From Zeus faber (Eukaryota > Chordata > Actinopteri > Zeiformes > Zeidae): a stretch of 64,000 nucleotides of DNA. The DNA lies in the NCBI GenBank assembly GCA_960531495.1, contig OY482865.1, positions 11,182,518 through 11,246,517 of the forward strand, written 5' to 3'. Of the stretch, positions 11,251 through 22,600 are shown in pieces. Below the pieces are notes generated by a model that was not told where the DNA came from, ran no database searches, and was given only the letters and a program-made list of their open reading frames with translations. Numbering within the stretch: position 1 is the stretch's first letter; each line of letters begins with the position of its first letter. The translations under genes and the position numbers were made by a program.

Positions 11251-11789
11251 AGCCGCCTCCTCTCTCCCTCACCATAACCATATCCATAATACTTTGAATG
11301 GGATAACAGGATAAAAGTATAGCCATGTTAATGATCACACAGGACCCTGAAATGTGACGGGATATCATAGGGCACTACAAATTCAGACCAGAAACCTTTT
11401 GAAAAAAAACGAACAAATAAATCACTTATTCAACCGACTTTTCCCCCTACTCGTTGAAATAAGATAAGGCAAGATAGAACCGGAAAGCGTCTCCCATCCA
11501 GGGATCCAGTTTAACCGAATCCACACTCTGGTTTACACAATGCCTCCACGCCGTCTGATCAGCCCCCGTCCAACCGATCTGAAACGAATCACCCTGGAAC
11601 TCTTCCCTAATGTGTATTACAAACACATTCAGGGTTGTTTCTGTCAATAACCGTATCGGTGGCTGTGCTTAAAATACAATTACAAAACATGCGCTGCTAT
11701 TCCTGGGACCCACGGTCACACTTTAAAGGGTTCAACAGCACTCTCCCACCGGGTCAACCTCTCTGTCTCTCTGTCTCTCTCCCTCTCTG
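11251..11789. other. unassigned DNA
   Basis: No gene or repeat recognised apart from a short CT run near 11760-11790. Confidence 0.4.
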
Positions 11790-11945
11790 AAATTATCGCA
11801 CACATGCCAGTAATAGCATAATTTGACGAAAGCGGCCTCTCGGGTGGCGCCGCCGCGACAATGGGCTTTCGACTAAACCATTTAAAAGGTTTCATCTCTA
11901 ATTACCGAGCAGCAAATTAATATTCCCAAACCACTGTGGCTGTGA
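11790..11945. promoter_or_regulatory. candidate conserved non-coding segment
   Basis: Mixed-composition single-copy sequence with a CpG-rich core (GGCGCCGCCGCGAC), CTAATTACC and AAATTAATATT homeodomain-like sites and no repeat character. This style is common in developmental enhancers. It has not been tested against any other genome. Confidence 0.22.
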
Positions 11946-12020
11946 ATGCACTCATGTATGTATAGAGCCATTTTGTTGTGTGCAACTATTGTGGTGGTTG
12001 TTGTATTTGTCATTGTCTTT

Positions 12021-12021
<1 letters not shown>

Positions 12022-12078
<57 letters not shown>
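12022..12078. repeat. (GT)n microsatellite
   Basis: Uninterrupted GT run of about 57 bp. Confidence 0.97.
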
Positions 12079-12080
<2 letters not shown>

Positions 12081-12387
12081 GTGGGTGTGCAAACATTAAC
12101 TCAGTGTAATCATTACGGAGTCCTCATAAAGTGTCGGCAGTGAAAGGTCCTCGTCCATTGTCACTGTCCGTTACAGTCGCGCTCTCGCTGATAACATGCT
12201 CTCATTATTAAAATGAAATGTATTTGCGTCGCGTTTATTGTGCTGTCAGTTTCCTTGTCCGTCGGAAAATTCTGGTTTTCTCGCCCCTCGCTTTATGACA
12301 TGAACCAGTAATGAAGGGAGCCCGTTGTGCAGGGGCGTGTCAATGCACACACTCGCACAGCTAAAACCGACGAATCCACACATAAAT

Positions 12388-12397
12388 ACACGCACAC

Positions 12398-12469
<72 letters not shown>

Positions 12470-12717
12470 AATCATTACAGTCAGATGTTGATGTGGATGT
12501 GGATGTGGACGTGGAGGTGGACGTCCTCGTCGCCGTGCTGCAGCGGCCAGCTGGCAGCCGTCCTGCGCATTTATGTTTTTTCTCACGGCCTTCCTTGTGT
12601 TCAATTCACGGCGTTTTGACTGATACCTTCCGCCCCCGCCCCGCCCCCACCCCCACCACCACCACCACCACCGCCAGCGCGCCCCCCCCCGACATCAAAT
12701 CTCTCTCTCTCTCTCCT
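12388..12717. repeat. compound (CA)n, (GATGTG)n, (CCA)n, (CT)n region
   Basis: A CA array (12388-12470) is followed by GATGTG/GACGTG hexamers (about 12485-12527), a CCA run (about 12646-12673) and a CT run (12701-12717), separated by GC-rich spacers. Open frames here (THTH, DVDVDV) are artefacts. Confidence 0.93.
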
Positions 12718-13712
12718 GATCGCTGTCTGAAAACCCCCTCCGGAATATTCGGCTGTCAAGCTGATGGCGCTACAGTTGGACGTCAGCCTGCCCCGCAATC
12801 TGCACAGTTCAGCGTGCTGCTCTCCAGAACTTAGGGCCCGTCCGAGCGCGGAACTGTGCTGCTTGTTCGCAGAGCGACCGATCCCTCGGCTTCACAAAGT
12901 CGGTGCCGGGCCATCCGACTACATGACCTATTGGCTGCCAGTCTGTTGGGTTAGCTGACTGGACAAATATCTGTCCGGCTGCCAAGCTTGGTTACTGACT
13001 CATTTAGTCAATACATTAAGGACTTACTGGTGGATTGCCTGTCTGGGTATGAGGATTTATATAGGTGACTATGTCCGTGTTTAAACTGTAAATCTGTTTG
13101 TGATTAAAAAAAGTAATGTCATACGTACTTCTCTTGAGCTGGCTGTTTTTAGCAAACAGCCATTCAATGTATTTGTGTTACGTATGTGCTCCTCTATACG
13201 GTGCTGCCATTGTTGGTGGCGGGGTCCGCCTTTCCCAGCAAGAATGCGCTGATAGTAGTACAATTAAACACAATGTTAGTAGATCAGGGCTGCTTGGGTC
13301 ACAGATTTCTGGGAGATTTTTCTTTTTTTTAGGCATTTACAGGCATTATGCCTTTTTCCTCGAATCCCTGTTTCCTGAAAGCTTGTGAGGTTATACGTGG
13401 GACCCAGCTGTACTGACCTCCTGACCACCTCATAAGCACCTTCCGCTGCTCCTGCCTTAAAAATAAAAGAATAGATGGCACCCTCAAAATAATCATACTA
13501 ACTCTGTGACTCCACGACGGCCTCTCGAACCTCACACAGTCTTTGCTGATGATGACGGAGATGTACTGTGCGACTTCTAACGGCAAATGTACTTGTGGTG
13601 ACCTGCTTTGGACAAAAGCCTCCGATGAATGACGTCACGAAACGTGATGCAATACGACAGCACAAATAACCGTTAAAAACGATAATTCCACTCGACTTTT
13701 CACTTACTGCCA
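12718..13712. other. unassigned DNA
   Basis: No gene or repeat recognised. GC is higher before 12930 and AT-rich after. Confidence 0.4.
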
Positions 13713-13802
13713 TCCACAGGGAGCTCAGAGTGGACTGCAGAGCGGCACCCCTGAGGATACTCAGGGGTGCCGCTCTGCAGTCCACTCTGAGCTCCCTGTG
13801 GA
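13713..13802. repeat. perfect 43-bp inverted repeat, 4-nt loop
   Basis: The left arm 13713-13755 (starts TCCACAGGGAGCTCAGAG, ends CACCCCTGAG) is the exact reverse complement of 13760-13802, with loop GATA at 13756-13759. There is no mismatch in 43 pairs. The arms are balanced in composition and do not belong to a simple repeat. The flanks show no tandem copy. It could be a recent inverted duplication, a hairpin RNA source or a fold-back sequencing artefact. Confidence 0.97.
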
Positions 13803-13884
13803 GTCCAGGTTCAAAGCAGCTTCTCCTCCATCACCACGCCGCCCTCCTTCCCAGTAACTCCACCTTCTAGAGGAATTCCTGATA

Positions 13885-13926
13885 CGTGTGTGTGTGTGTG
13901 TGTGTGTGTAAGAGATAGAGAGAGAG

Positions 13927-13970
<44 letters not shown>
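13885..13970. repeat. (GT)n then (GA)n microsatellite
   Basis: A GT run to about 13909 is followed directly by a GA run to 13970. Confidence 0.97.
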
Positions 13971-13973
<3 letters not shown>

Positions 13974-14120
13974 GCATTAATGGGATTCTTTATGCTGGTT
14001 TTCATCTTTGCACTTTGTGCAGCTATGGAATCTGTGTGGCTTTGTTTTAGTCTTTCCTTTTGAAGTCCAATGGTAAAAAAACGACATAAAAGAATCCAAT
14101 TATTACGCAAACACGTCATT

Positions 14121-14143
14121 CACACAGACACACACGCGCACGC

Positions 14144-14187
<44 letters not shown>
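14121..14187. repeat. (CA)n microsatellite
   Basis: CA array with ACGC variants at its 5' end. Confidence 0.96.
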
Positions 14188-14188
<1 letters not shown>

Positions 14189-14777
14189 GTATGAATAATG
14201 CAAAATTCGAACTGGGCACACACATGTGTTTTTATTGTTGTATGATTTTGATTTAAGGCTTTCATTTCTCGACACAACCTTGTTTTTGTGTGTAGGGGGG
14301 CTCAATAAAACTCCTCCGGCTACTTTGCATATTTTGTATTCAAGCTGAGATCTGAAGGGAAAGCCCAAATTACTTATTTTTATATGGATGCACAGGGTCT
14401 GAGTTCTAACAGGTGGTGCATAACTGTTTGGCCGAGGTTAAGTGTTTCATTCACTGCACATACTCACAGTGTTAATAATGGACCCTACTTAGCTTCATAA
14501 TAAATCAATGTTAAGTCTGTGAGCATCAAAATAAATGTTTCAGTGCGTCATCTGTTCATCAGCAACTAAAATCTGAATAGGATGACTCTGCACATTTAAA
14601 GACAATTCCTATACTTCCAATCAAGTTCAGCTCCTATCATTGTTCAAATATGGCACCAATAGATATCACTGATTTGTATGCATTTTCTACTGAATATCAA
14701 GACTTTTAATTGTGAGATAGATGGTGGACACAGATACAGTTTTGTTACATTGAATCAATGCTATCAGGGTTGCTGAT
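14188..14777. other. unassigned AT-rich DNA
   Basis: Nothing recognisable. Confidence 0.4.
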
Positions 14778-14824
14778 GTAGAAGAAGAATCTTTATTTGT
14801 CACATGACCGCACTACAACACATG

Positions 14825-14873
<49 letters not shown>

Positions 14874-14882
14874 CACACACAT
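14778..14882. repeat. TTTATTTGTCAC repeat end plus (AT)n array
   Basis: GAATCTTTATTTGTCACATG at 14787-14806 resembles the TTTATTCGTCACATA start of the repeat at 15508. An AT array (14828-14869) and a short AC run follow. It is probably a short fragment of the same interspersed family. Confidence 0.5.
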
Positions 14883-14924
14883 TTTTAGAAAATAACTTAT
14901 TTGCCTCCTGGGCCTCCATAGGTT

Positions 14925-15055
14925 GGATCAATGTACCTACATACCAACACCTACCGGTACCTACCTACTAGACCGAGCTACCTACACCTAGGTACAGTAC
15001 CTACACTGAGCTACTGTACCTAGTGGGTACAGTAGCTCAGTACCTGACGTCTTTC
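14925..15055. repeat. (TACC)n-rich tract with a 16-bp hairpin
   Basis: A degenerate CTACC/GTACC repeat. Within it, arms 15005-15020 (ACTGAGCTACTGTACC) and 15026-15041 pair perfectly across a 5-nt loop. It resembles the larger CCTA array at 37255-37867. Confidence 0.85.
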
Positions 15056-15483
15056 CCACAGGCTGCCGCACCCGGCCTGCGACCACCGCAGCCGCGGGAG
15101 ACACAGTGGTACACAGGCGGGATTGCTCGCTTTCGATTGATTGCCAACGCGACTGTGACATTTTTTGGAATATTACTGTCGGGTAACAACGGGAACGACA
15201 GGCCGTCCCCCTACCTCCCTCCCTGCCTGCATACCTCCCTATCTCCATTAATGTCATTGGTTCTGTGCGTCGCTCCTCCATCCAGTCATTTTATCGTCCA
15301 TTTAACTTCACAGAAATCACTGGTCTCGTCTTCTGGAAAAGACGGCAATCAATCACTCTTGGTCAGCTGTTAAAATTTTGAGCCGCCTGTTCATCACTTA
15401 GAGCCCCGAAAAGTTATCCTCTTAAAAGTTTCGAAGATAGATAAATACCCACGTTACTAGGACAAACCTTTACATTAAATTCA
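15056..15483. other. unassigned DNA
   Basis: The GC-rich start grades into AT-rich sequence. Nothing recognised. Confidence 0.35.
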
Positions 15484-16105
15484 AGATTCAAGAGATTCAA
15501 GAGGTTTATTCGTCACATACATATACATACTTTCATACATACATGCAGTGAAATGTCAATGCAACACACCCGGTGATTATGCACAATATGTTCTAGACTG
15601 AACACAATAGCTGCCTAATTTCTATTTGACTAACTAACTGATTCCTAAAATGTAATGAAGTTAGTAAATCGAATAATATAGAATAAAATAAAATAAAATA
15701 AAACAACTCAAAGGTAATGCAGAGTGGGGGTACAAAGTAGAAATAAAGGGAATAGACCTATGTATATGGGAGAGGCTATTATGTATAATATACATAATAC
15801 AGATATGTGCATTAAAGTGGCATGTGAATAAAGTGAGGTAGTGTGTGTGGAGATATACAGTACAGTATACAGTGTACAACAGAACGGCTAAGCAATACAG
15901 TAACACCGAACAGAACAGCAATACAGCACAGTATGCAGTAACCCAGAACAGTGATACAGTATGCAGTACCGTATGCAACATACAGCACAGTAAGGCAGTG
16001 GGGCCTATGTGTGTTTCTCAGTGAGGACCCCTGGTGAGTTCTGCACTGACAGTTCTTATGGCTTGCGGGAAGAAACTCCTTCATTAGTGGTTCTATTTAG
16101 CTATT
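15484..16105 (-). mobile_element. interspersed non-LTR-like repeat fragment
   Basis: The plus strand begins with ATTCAAG-type tandem copies, then TTTATTCGTCACATACATATAC and CAGTGAAATGTCA. It ends near TTATGGCTTGCGGGAAGAAACT and GTGGTTC. I recognise this pairing from dispersed fish repeats. A short tandem tail at the left would be the 3' end of a minus-strand non-LTR element. The middle carries AAAAT and ACAGTA/ACAGCA low-complexity runs. The beginning of the same sequence recurs at 42068-42160. The clade is unresolved. Confidence 0.5.
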
Positions 16106-17093
16106 CGGGTCACAAGGTGTCAGTAATTTGGGAAAATAAGGCCAGCCGCTACTCCTGTAATGTGATTTTATCAAAATGTCCCATAATGCATAGCAGAGGG
16201 ATAATGAAACTTGATAGCAGGCATGGGCAAAAAGGATGCAATTGATCGGTGTGAAGAGTTAAGAGTGAAAAGTATCTGGATCAACACATTCATGTTTCAG
16301 TTCAGTTTCAAAACGTGAGAAAAACTTGACATTTGAGACATTTGGAGACGTATACACTACACTACATACACTCTATGACACTAGTTTGAAGCTTTATACT
16401 TATATTATCTTTATCTTTACAGTCTTTAATATCATCGTCCTATCAAAATGACGGAGGTGTTAATGCTATATACTCTCACAATGGCGAAATATTAAGGTTT
16501 TGTTAAGAACGAAATTACTTCCTTGTGATTAACCACTGAATGTGGATTCCTAATAATGCAATATTTTTGTCTCCTCCAAGGGATGTTTGGAGGGATGTAC
16601 AACAGTGTGGGTATTTTATCAGCCACCCGCAGCCCTCACACTATTCTGTGAGACAACATAGTCCCAGGGATTTTCAATTCATACCGTTGTTTTCTGTTTT
16701 CTTCTGCCCAAATCGGACTGCGCCTGTAGGCCTGCTCAACATAAGGTCCCCTGGCCTCCTCTTCTTTGAAGTATCTCCTTTCTTAAAAGTCAGTGGGTAT
16801 TTAATTGCTTTGCTCTCAAGTTTTCTTCCCTATATTTACGAGCATAGGCTAAATATTTATGAGGTTTATGAGGTTGCACTGTTCAACACGGAGATATGCA
16901 GAATTTATTCCTTGTGGTGTGCAGTGATTTAAAGGTATGATGAAATGAAAATGTGGTGAAAAATAATGAATAAATAATAATTATTATAATAATTATAAAT
17001 ATATACAAATAAAAAATATAGATCTTTATATAAAATGTGTCAATTAAAAAAAATCTAAAAAAATATATATATATTCTGTAAATACAAATACAA

Positions 17094-17137
<44 letters not shown>

Positions 17138-17444
17138 ACACTAGTATATTGTGGATATAGTGAAGTGAATGTGTGTGGACAAAGGGGTTTGCATCACCCT
17201 TGAACTCTGTACTGTTTAATTCAGCTGCAGAGGACTCACAGGAGACAGGAATTGAGCTGTCTTGCTAACCAGCAGCAATACTCAGAGGACTCAGAGGACT
17301 GACCTTGCCTCGAGGTGCATAGATTGCCCTGAGGACATCCGCCGTTTCTGGTTTTCTGATAGTATATCATTCTGTTTCATCTGCCACATACACCCCACCA
17401 GTTTACCTATTGTTATAAACTTTTTTTTTTTCCATTTGGTGCTT
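16106..17444. other. AT-rich unassigned DNA with an (AT)n array
   Basis: Mostly AT-rich. The AT array at 17101-17135 is followed by a small 9-bp inverted repeat (17132-17140 with 17150-17158). A 130-codon open frame at 16540-16932 shows no motif. Confidence 0.4.
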
Positions 17445-17715
17445 CTGTGTGTCTCCGGCACAGAGACACAGACCATGGGGTTTCAGACAAAGAGTTTATT
17501 GTAGAGAGTGGGCTGGGTGGAATAAGCCCGGGAGCAGGTGGACACGTGTCATGACGAGGCCTCCTCTCCTGAGTGGGTCTGGGGATGAGGGTTTTACCTG
17601 CTGCTTGTTAGACCAACCAACGAGCAGCAGGTATGCAGCCACTCTGGTCCTGGGCCGCCAATTACCTAGACCCAGGACGTGTGTGGCCGCTCAAACCACA
17701 TGGAGGTAGAGAAAT
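17445..17715 (-). mobile_element. LTR-like dispersed repeat, copy 2
   Basis: It is the reverse complement of the family seen at 9507 and 25063. Read on the minus strand it carries TGTGGTTTGAGCGGCCACAC, GGGTCTAGGTAATTGG, GTCATGACACG, CTGCTCCCGG and CTCTACAATAAA, the last being a possible polyadenylation signal. An inverted ACCTGCTGCT/AGCAGCAGGT stem lies at 17596-17605 and 17623-17632. Its ends are less certain than those of copies 1 and 3. Confidence 0.5.
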
Positions 17716-17875
17716 ACATGGAGCTGCACGACCCAATACATATTTGTTATAGCTGTTTTATGGGTTTTTTTGCAACTACTTTTCAGTGAGATCCCCAACA
17801 CTTCAAATTAAACGTGGGTTATGGAAAGAAGATATAATCATTCCCGCAATAAAAGCTAGAAGCTGGTATGTGCAA

Positions 17876-18403
17876 CAGGCCCAGGATGAAGTGACTGAGG
17901 GGGCAGTTAAAAATGGCGGGGGGCACGTCTTTAGTCTTTAGTGAAACGGGGAGGTTATCATCCTGCTATGCCAAATTCCTGCATTTGTTTTCATCCTGCG
18001 CTGCCAGATAATAGCCATATTTAAGCGGGAGCGCACTGTGTAGTTTTAGTGGGAAATGAAGAAGACAATAACTCCTTTCCTGACATATTTTATATAATCA
18101 CGGGGAGGAGAATAACCGAGCAACAATAGTGTTTAAATGAGTGGAATATTCCACAAAAAAACAACTTTATTTAGCCGGTAGGAAAAGGGGGGGCGAGAAA
18201 GTTTGCTATACAGCGCCGTCTGTTTGTGCAAAGAGGCCGGGTCAGATAACAAGCTTCAAGTGAGGTGTTTCATTGCCGTTGTCTCTCTGACAACTTGTGT
18301 CTCGGCCAAAACTTTTGTTGTCTTTGCTATTTTTCTGTACGGTATCTAAAACTCAAAACGGCGGCAGAAAATATAACTCATGCCGCCTCGTGGCACGGGA
18401 CCC
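17876..18403 (+). mobile_element. non-autonomous hAT-type element, CAGGCCC family
   Basis: It begins CAGGCCCAGGATGAAGTGAC and aligns along its length with 41145-41852. Shared motifs include GGTTATCATCCTGCTATGCC, TTTAGCCGGTAGGAAAA, CAGATAACAAGCTTCAAG and CTCGGCC. A central block of about 150 bp is missing compared with the 41-kb copy. Flanking 8-mers ATGTGCAA (17868-17875) and ATGTGTGA (18404-18411) agree at 6 of 8. There is no transposase. Confidence 0.7.
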
Positions 18404-18519
18404 ATGTGTGACACAAACAACGGACGCCGCTCACGAACGAACCCGGCTATCTCCAACTGCACAATGTGAATCAAATGAAAGGTGAGAGCCTGAAAAAAAC
18501 GAAAGCAAAGACAAAAAGG

Positions 18520-19200
18520 GACGTCGTAGACGGACGACATCGGGAAAAACCCGTTCCGGTGTGAATCGGGGGCGGTGGCGCACGGACGCAAACGCTCCGG
18601 TATCTCGTCCTTTCATTCCTTCCTCCTCTCTTCCTCCTGCTCTTTTTACTCTTTTTTTTTTTTTTTTTTTCCCCCCCACCCTCCTTACCGCCTTTCGCCT
18701 CTCCCCTCCTCTCCTCTCGGCCCTGTGTTTAATTTCCCATCGGAAGGGCTCAGGCCTGACGCCGACACGCTGCGGCTGCGTCTGACTCGGGTGTGTGAGC
18801 TCGTGAGATACGGGGGGGAAAAAAAACACACTTCTCATTACCCTTTAACAAAGCCAGGTAAGCGGGGGTGGGTTGCGGGCTCCCTGACAATGGGCGATAC
18901 GAGTTTGACGCATTGCTCCCTTTCTGGCGGAGGACAGACAAGCATATCTCTCCTTTGCCGTCATTATGAAGCCCGAAAAATTAAATTTGATTCCTTCAAC
19001 AGTCCCCCCACCCCCGTCGGGGTGCCGCCACAAAACCCACATCGACTACGCCCACCCTCCTCCGCGTTGGCCCCTTTTTTTTTTGTTTCGGTTTTTCTCC
19101 CATTCCATCTCCGCGAGTGATACGCGGCGACCGATTCATTCGCGGCGAACAAAACCTTCAAACGCCCCTTCCAGTCGGTAGCGACCCGGCCCCCGATGTT
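18520..19200. promoter_or_regulatory. CpG-rich segment with conserved-looking core
   Basis: CpG-dense sequence at 18520-18620 and 18740-18830, a poly-T tract at 18650-18670, and a CpG-rich 3' part. Within it, 18830-19000 is balanced, non-repetitive sequence (contains TTAACAAAG, GACAATGGGC and GACAGACAAGC). Overlapping open frames on both strands have no recognisable domain. A CpG island or enhancer is possible but unproven. Confidence 0.28.
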
Positions 19201-19224
19201 TTGATTCAGTGATTGGCCGAGCGA

Positions 19225-19225
19225 A

Positions 19226-19260
<35 letters not shown>

Positions 19261-19269
19261 GAGAGAGAG
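19225..19269. repeat. (GA)n microsatellite
   Basis: GA run with one AGCG interruption. Confidence 0.96.
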
Positions 19270-19930
19270 TTAGCGAGCGAGCGAATCTCGCTGCTAAATC
19301 TGAAGATAATTACTCAGGATGACTCAACGTGGGAATGGAGGTCAAGGCTTTTGATGTAAGTCATCTTGAATCTGGTCGATTTACACATTACACGGAAACG
19401 AGTACCTTGGACAGAATCAAATGATCCTGGTGAGAACTCCAGTCACAACTCAGGGCCGAACCGACTCCTCTGACCCCCGTTCATCGGCCACAGGAAGTCG
19501 TCCCCCGCGCGCCGTTACACCAACTGAATCAAGCAGACTGAGAGTCGGAAAACTGAATCCCTCTTTGTGCTTTGAGTCACTAATCTCCTTCCTTCTCCGT
19601 TTCGACTGGACGTGCTTTTACTGAAGTACAAACGACACTGTGGTTGTTTTACATTAACTGGAGGCGTTTCGTGTCGGGGTATTTTCATACTTTTTATACT
19701 TATAAATGGAGTTGGAGTGCGAGTACAACTTCCACCGCCGCATCCCTTCTCCACCTCCGCCCATCTCCCTCCCTCCCTCTCCGCTGGTCTCTGAGATCTG
19801 GGCAGCGCAGCGACGTATTCCGTGGCAGCCGATCAATTGGACGTGTCAGGCAGCCTCCCACGGCCCCTCTCTGTGGGAACCGTCCGCCCCTCTGTGATCT
19901 GCCTGATATCGCACATACGTTCACGCGTGC
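19270..19930. other. unassigned DNA
   Basis: No gene or repeat recognised. The short open frames carry no motif. Confidence 0.4.
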
Positions 19931-19931
19931 A

Positions 19932-19964
<33 letters not shown>

Positions 19965-20003
19965 CAGAGCCATGCACGGAGAGCGTTAATCAACACACAC
20001 ACA

Positions 20004-20038
<35 letters not shown>
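19931..20038. repeat. two (CA)n arrays
   Basis: CA at 19931-19966 and about 19991-20038 with similar CACACC interruptions, suggesting a local duplication. Confidence 0.95.
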
Positions 20039-20043
<5 letters not shown>

Positions 20044-20099
20044 GCACACTGCGGCCCCAAAACAGGCATTGAGTCATACTAGTTGCAACACTTGAGTTA

Positions 20100-20616
20100 C
20101 AGTGGTGGAAAGTACATTTACACACATTTACACACACTACAGTAGGAATTTGTTCTGGTGAGTTGAATGAAAAGAGAATAAAAAAATAAATAAAACACAA
20201 ATAGAGATTAAAAAAAAAAAAAGTCAATAATGTACAAATATTATATCCCCCCCGCCCCAAAAAAAGTCAGATGGTCACATAAAGATATACAAATATACAA
20301 AATACTATGCACAGGATAAATTATTGTTATGGTTATATAAGGTATAAGATAAAGTACTGAATTAGTAAAGTAGTAATAAATATTTAAGTAATAAGTAATA
20401 ATACAAGTACTTTGTTACGACAAGGACAAGTACTAAAAGTTCAAGCACTTTGTTATTGTATAGTACACTGAATATGACAATTTAATAGCAAATACTTATG
20501 TAGCGCTCCTAAAAAAGAAACGTCACCGTGGTATTTTCACTTTTACTAGAGTCATTTTGTGTCTTTGGGTCTTTGTGCTTTTACTCAGGTCAAAGGTCTG
20601 AGTAGTTCCATCACTT
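20100..20616. mobile_element. hAT-type element with AGTGRTGGAA ends
   Basis: The left end CAGTGGTGGAAAGTACATTTAC is a familiar fish hAT-type terminus. The right end in reverse reads AAGTGATGGAACTACTCAGA. Flanks TTGAGTTA (20092-20099) and TTGAGATG (20617-20624) agree at 6 of 8. The interior is AT-rich with AAGTACTTTGTTA-like subrepeats. There is no transposase. Confidence 0.6.
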
Positions 20617-20638
20617 TTGAGATGTAACGAAAACTAAT

Positions 20639-20925
20639 ACACACACGCACACACACACACGCACGCACACACGCACACACATACACACACGCACACACGC
20701 ACACACATACACACACACACACACACACATACTCACTCACTACATCCAGCCTCCTGGCTTATCCTAGTAACCTAGATGTTTCATCTCTCTATACAAGCTC
20801 AGATACCGTGCAGCAGAGCGACTTCTCTTGAGCAACAAAGACTCAACTGTAGGCATTGATCCACGTACCACAGTGTTCACGCGCTACCAGGAACGCACTG
20901 TACGTACTGTGAATGTACAGACACA

Positions 20926-20985
<60 letters not shown>
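20639..20985. repeat. (CA)n arrays flanking a spacer
   Basis: A variant-rich CA/CG array (20639-20730) and a cleaner CA array (20920-20985) are separated by about 190 bp without repeat character. Confidence 0.95.
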
Positions 20986-20988
<3 letters not shown>

Positions 20989-21113
20989 TTGAAATCAAGT
21001 GTCTTACTGACAGTAAATTCCTTGTTCTTTTCTACATTGAAAAAAAGTCATTTGATCAACTGAAGAAAAAACGTCAGCTTATTAAACCTACATATTTTTA
21101 GGGTTCCCTATTG

Positions 21114-22135
21114 CAGGGAATGCCATCTATTACTCATGGGACTGAAAAGGCAGACGAAGCGACAAGACCGCACTCGCCCCCCTCCCCATACAGGTATATA
21201 TAGCGACTCGTCTTGTGACTCCTCTTTTCTCACTTCGCATAAGAAGAATCCAGAACAAGACAATTGTATTTTCACTCCAGCTGCACCTCACGGATCCCAG
21301 TCTGAGTCGCCGTGAATCACCGGCTCGAGTACCGTCAAATGAGGCGGTATAATTATATTCAATTAATTTAATTTCTCTCTCTTTTTTCTGTCCGGCACCG
21401 CGTGCCCGGGGAGGCGCTCCTTGAGGGCACCGTGAAGTGCCCTGCCTGCGCTCAGCTCTCCCTGGCTACCGTCAGGAGACGGTTGGGGCGCTGGGACGAG
21501 GAGGACGCCGATGGAGGAGCGATGTCCAAGTACGAGCCCCCTCCCTCGGCTCGCATTAGCACGGGAGCTGGTCCCGTTCGCGCCGCCACTCCTCCTATTG
21601 CCGAATCCCTACTGAAAATACTGTAAATACATGTTGGACATAACTACGTCTGCGCTGCCACAGGCTCTGTTTGGCGCACAGACCTCAGTATGCAGGTGTT
21701 ACAGAAAGTATCCCACAAGGATTTTTCCTCACACGTCCACTCACATGTCTGGGACGGACATGCCAGTGGGGGGTACGTAAATATGTGAACCTCCCTCGTG
21801 TGATGGTGTACAGCCTCATCAGCCCTCACAGTCCCTGCAATGGGGAACGTCTAGGTTGCATAGGCAACCACAGTTCCCTGAGAAGGGACCAGATTAGTTA
21901 CTGCGCTGCAGTTGCAGCTTCCAGGTTGCTCAGTGGCGAAAAGAGGAGGAAGCGGAAGTCAAGCAGCACTACTGTATATACCCGCGGGGGCAGGACAGAA
22001 GTGGGGCGTCGTCACTTCCTCTACCTTTTCAGGCGTGAATGCAGAGCGTTTTGATGGATTGCGTGATCTGACGATCAATCCCATGAGTAATAGATCTGGT
22101 CCCTCCTCGTTAACACGAGGAGCGCAACCCAGAGG
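21114..22135. mobile_element. element remnant with long inverted ends, DIRS-like
   Basis: The left part (about 21114-21290) and right part (about 21930-22135) are inverted relatives. Both carry ATCTATTACTCATGGGA, a TGAAAAGG motif, a GTATATA TATA-like motif and a TCCTCTTTTC-like motif in the same order. The left copy is shorter. A G-rich inverted block near 21840-21890 (GGAAC...GTTCC around GGTTGC/GCAACC) lies close to the right end. Long inverted ends plus an internal complementary block recall DIRS-type retrotransposons. The assignment is tentative. The element is a broken fossil. Confidence 0.5.
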
Positions 22136-22194
22136 TTTTCACAATTTGAAATTTAGAAATGAAAGTGTACATTTTTAAATTGAGTTATCTCGTC

Positions 22195-22600
22195 TGATTA
22201 TATTGACACTTTATTCGTCCCTGGAGTGAAATTGGGGTGTAGCAGCAGCATAAATCATAAACAATCGATACATTTTTTTAAATTCATATAGTAAAAAATA
22301 TGGCAATATAAAATGAACCTTGAAGTCAATAAACCAGTAAACCTCTGTATCAAGAATTCAAATTACAAGGCATGACGTTTTGGTTTGCAAATAAAAGCCT
22401 TTCTTACAACGTCTGCAGCCCTCTGCTGTGTGGTCTGAACGGGTGACGGCCGGGGTCAGGTCAGGGGCCTGAAGGGGGCGCGGAGTTATTGCAACAGTTC
22501 TTGATGATAAAAGAATAAATAAAGAGTTGCACTGCAGGTTGAGAAGTTGAACTCCACTTGTCCCAAATGCAATGGCATACAAAAATTACGATTAAAATTT
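22195..22600. repeat. possible LINE-tail fragment (TTTATTCGTCC)
   Basis: CACTTTATTCGTCCCTGGAG then GAAATTGGGG at 22206-22238 resembles the reverse-strand 3' ends of fish non-LTR elements. The remainder is AT-rich then GC-richer, with no clear family. Confidence 0.3.
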
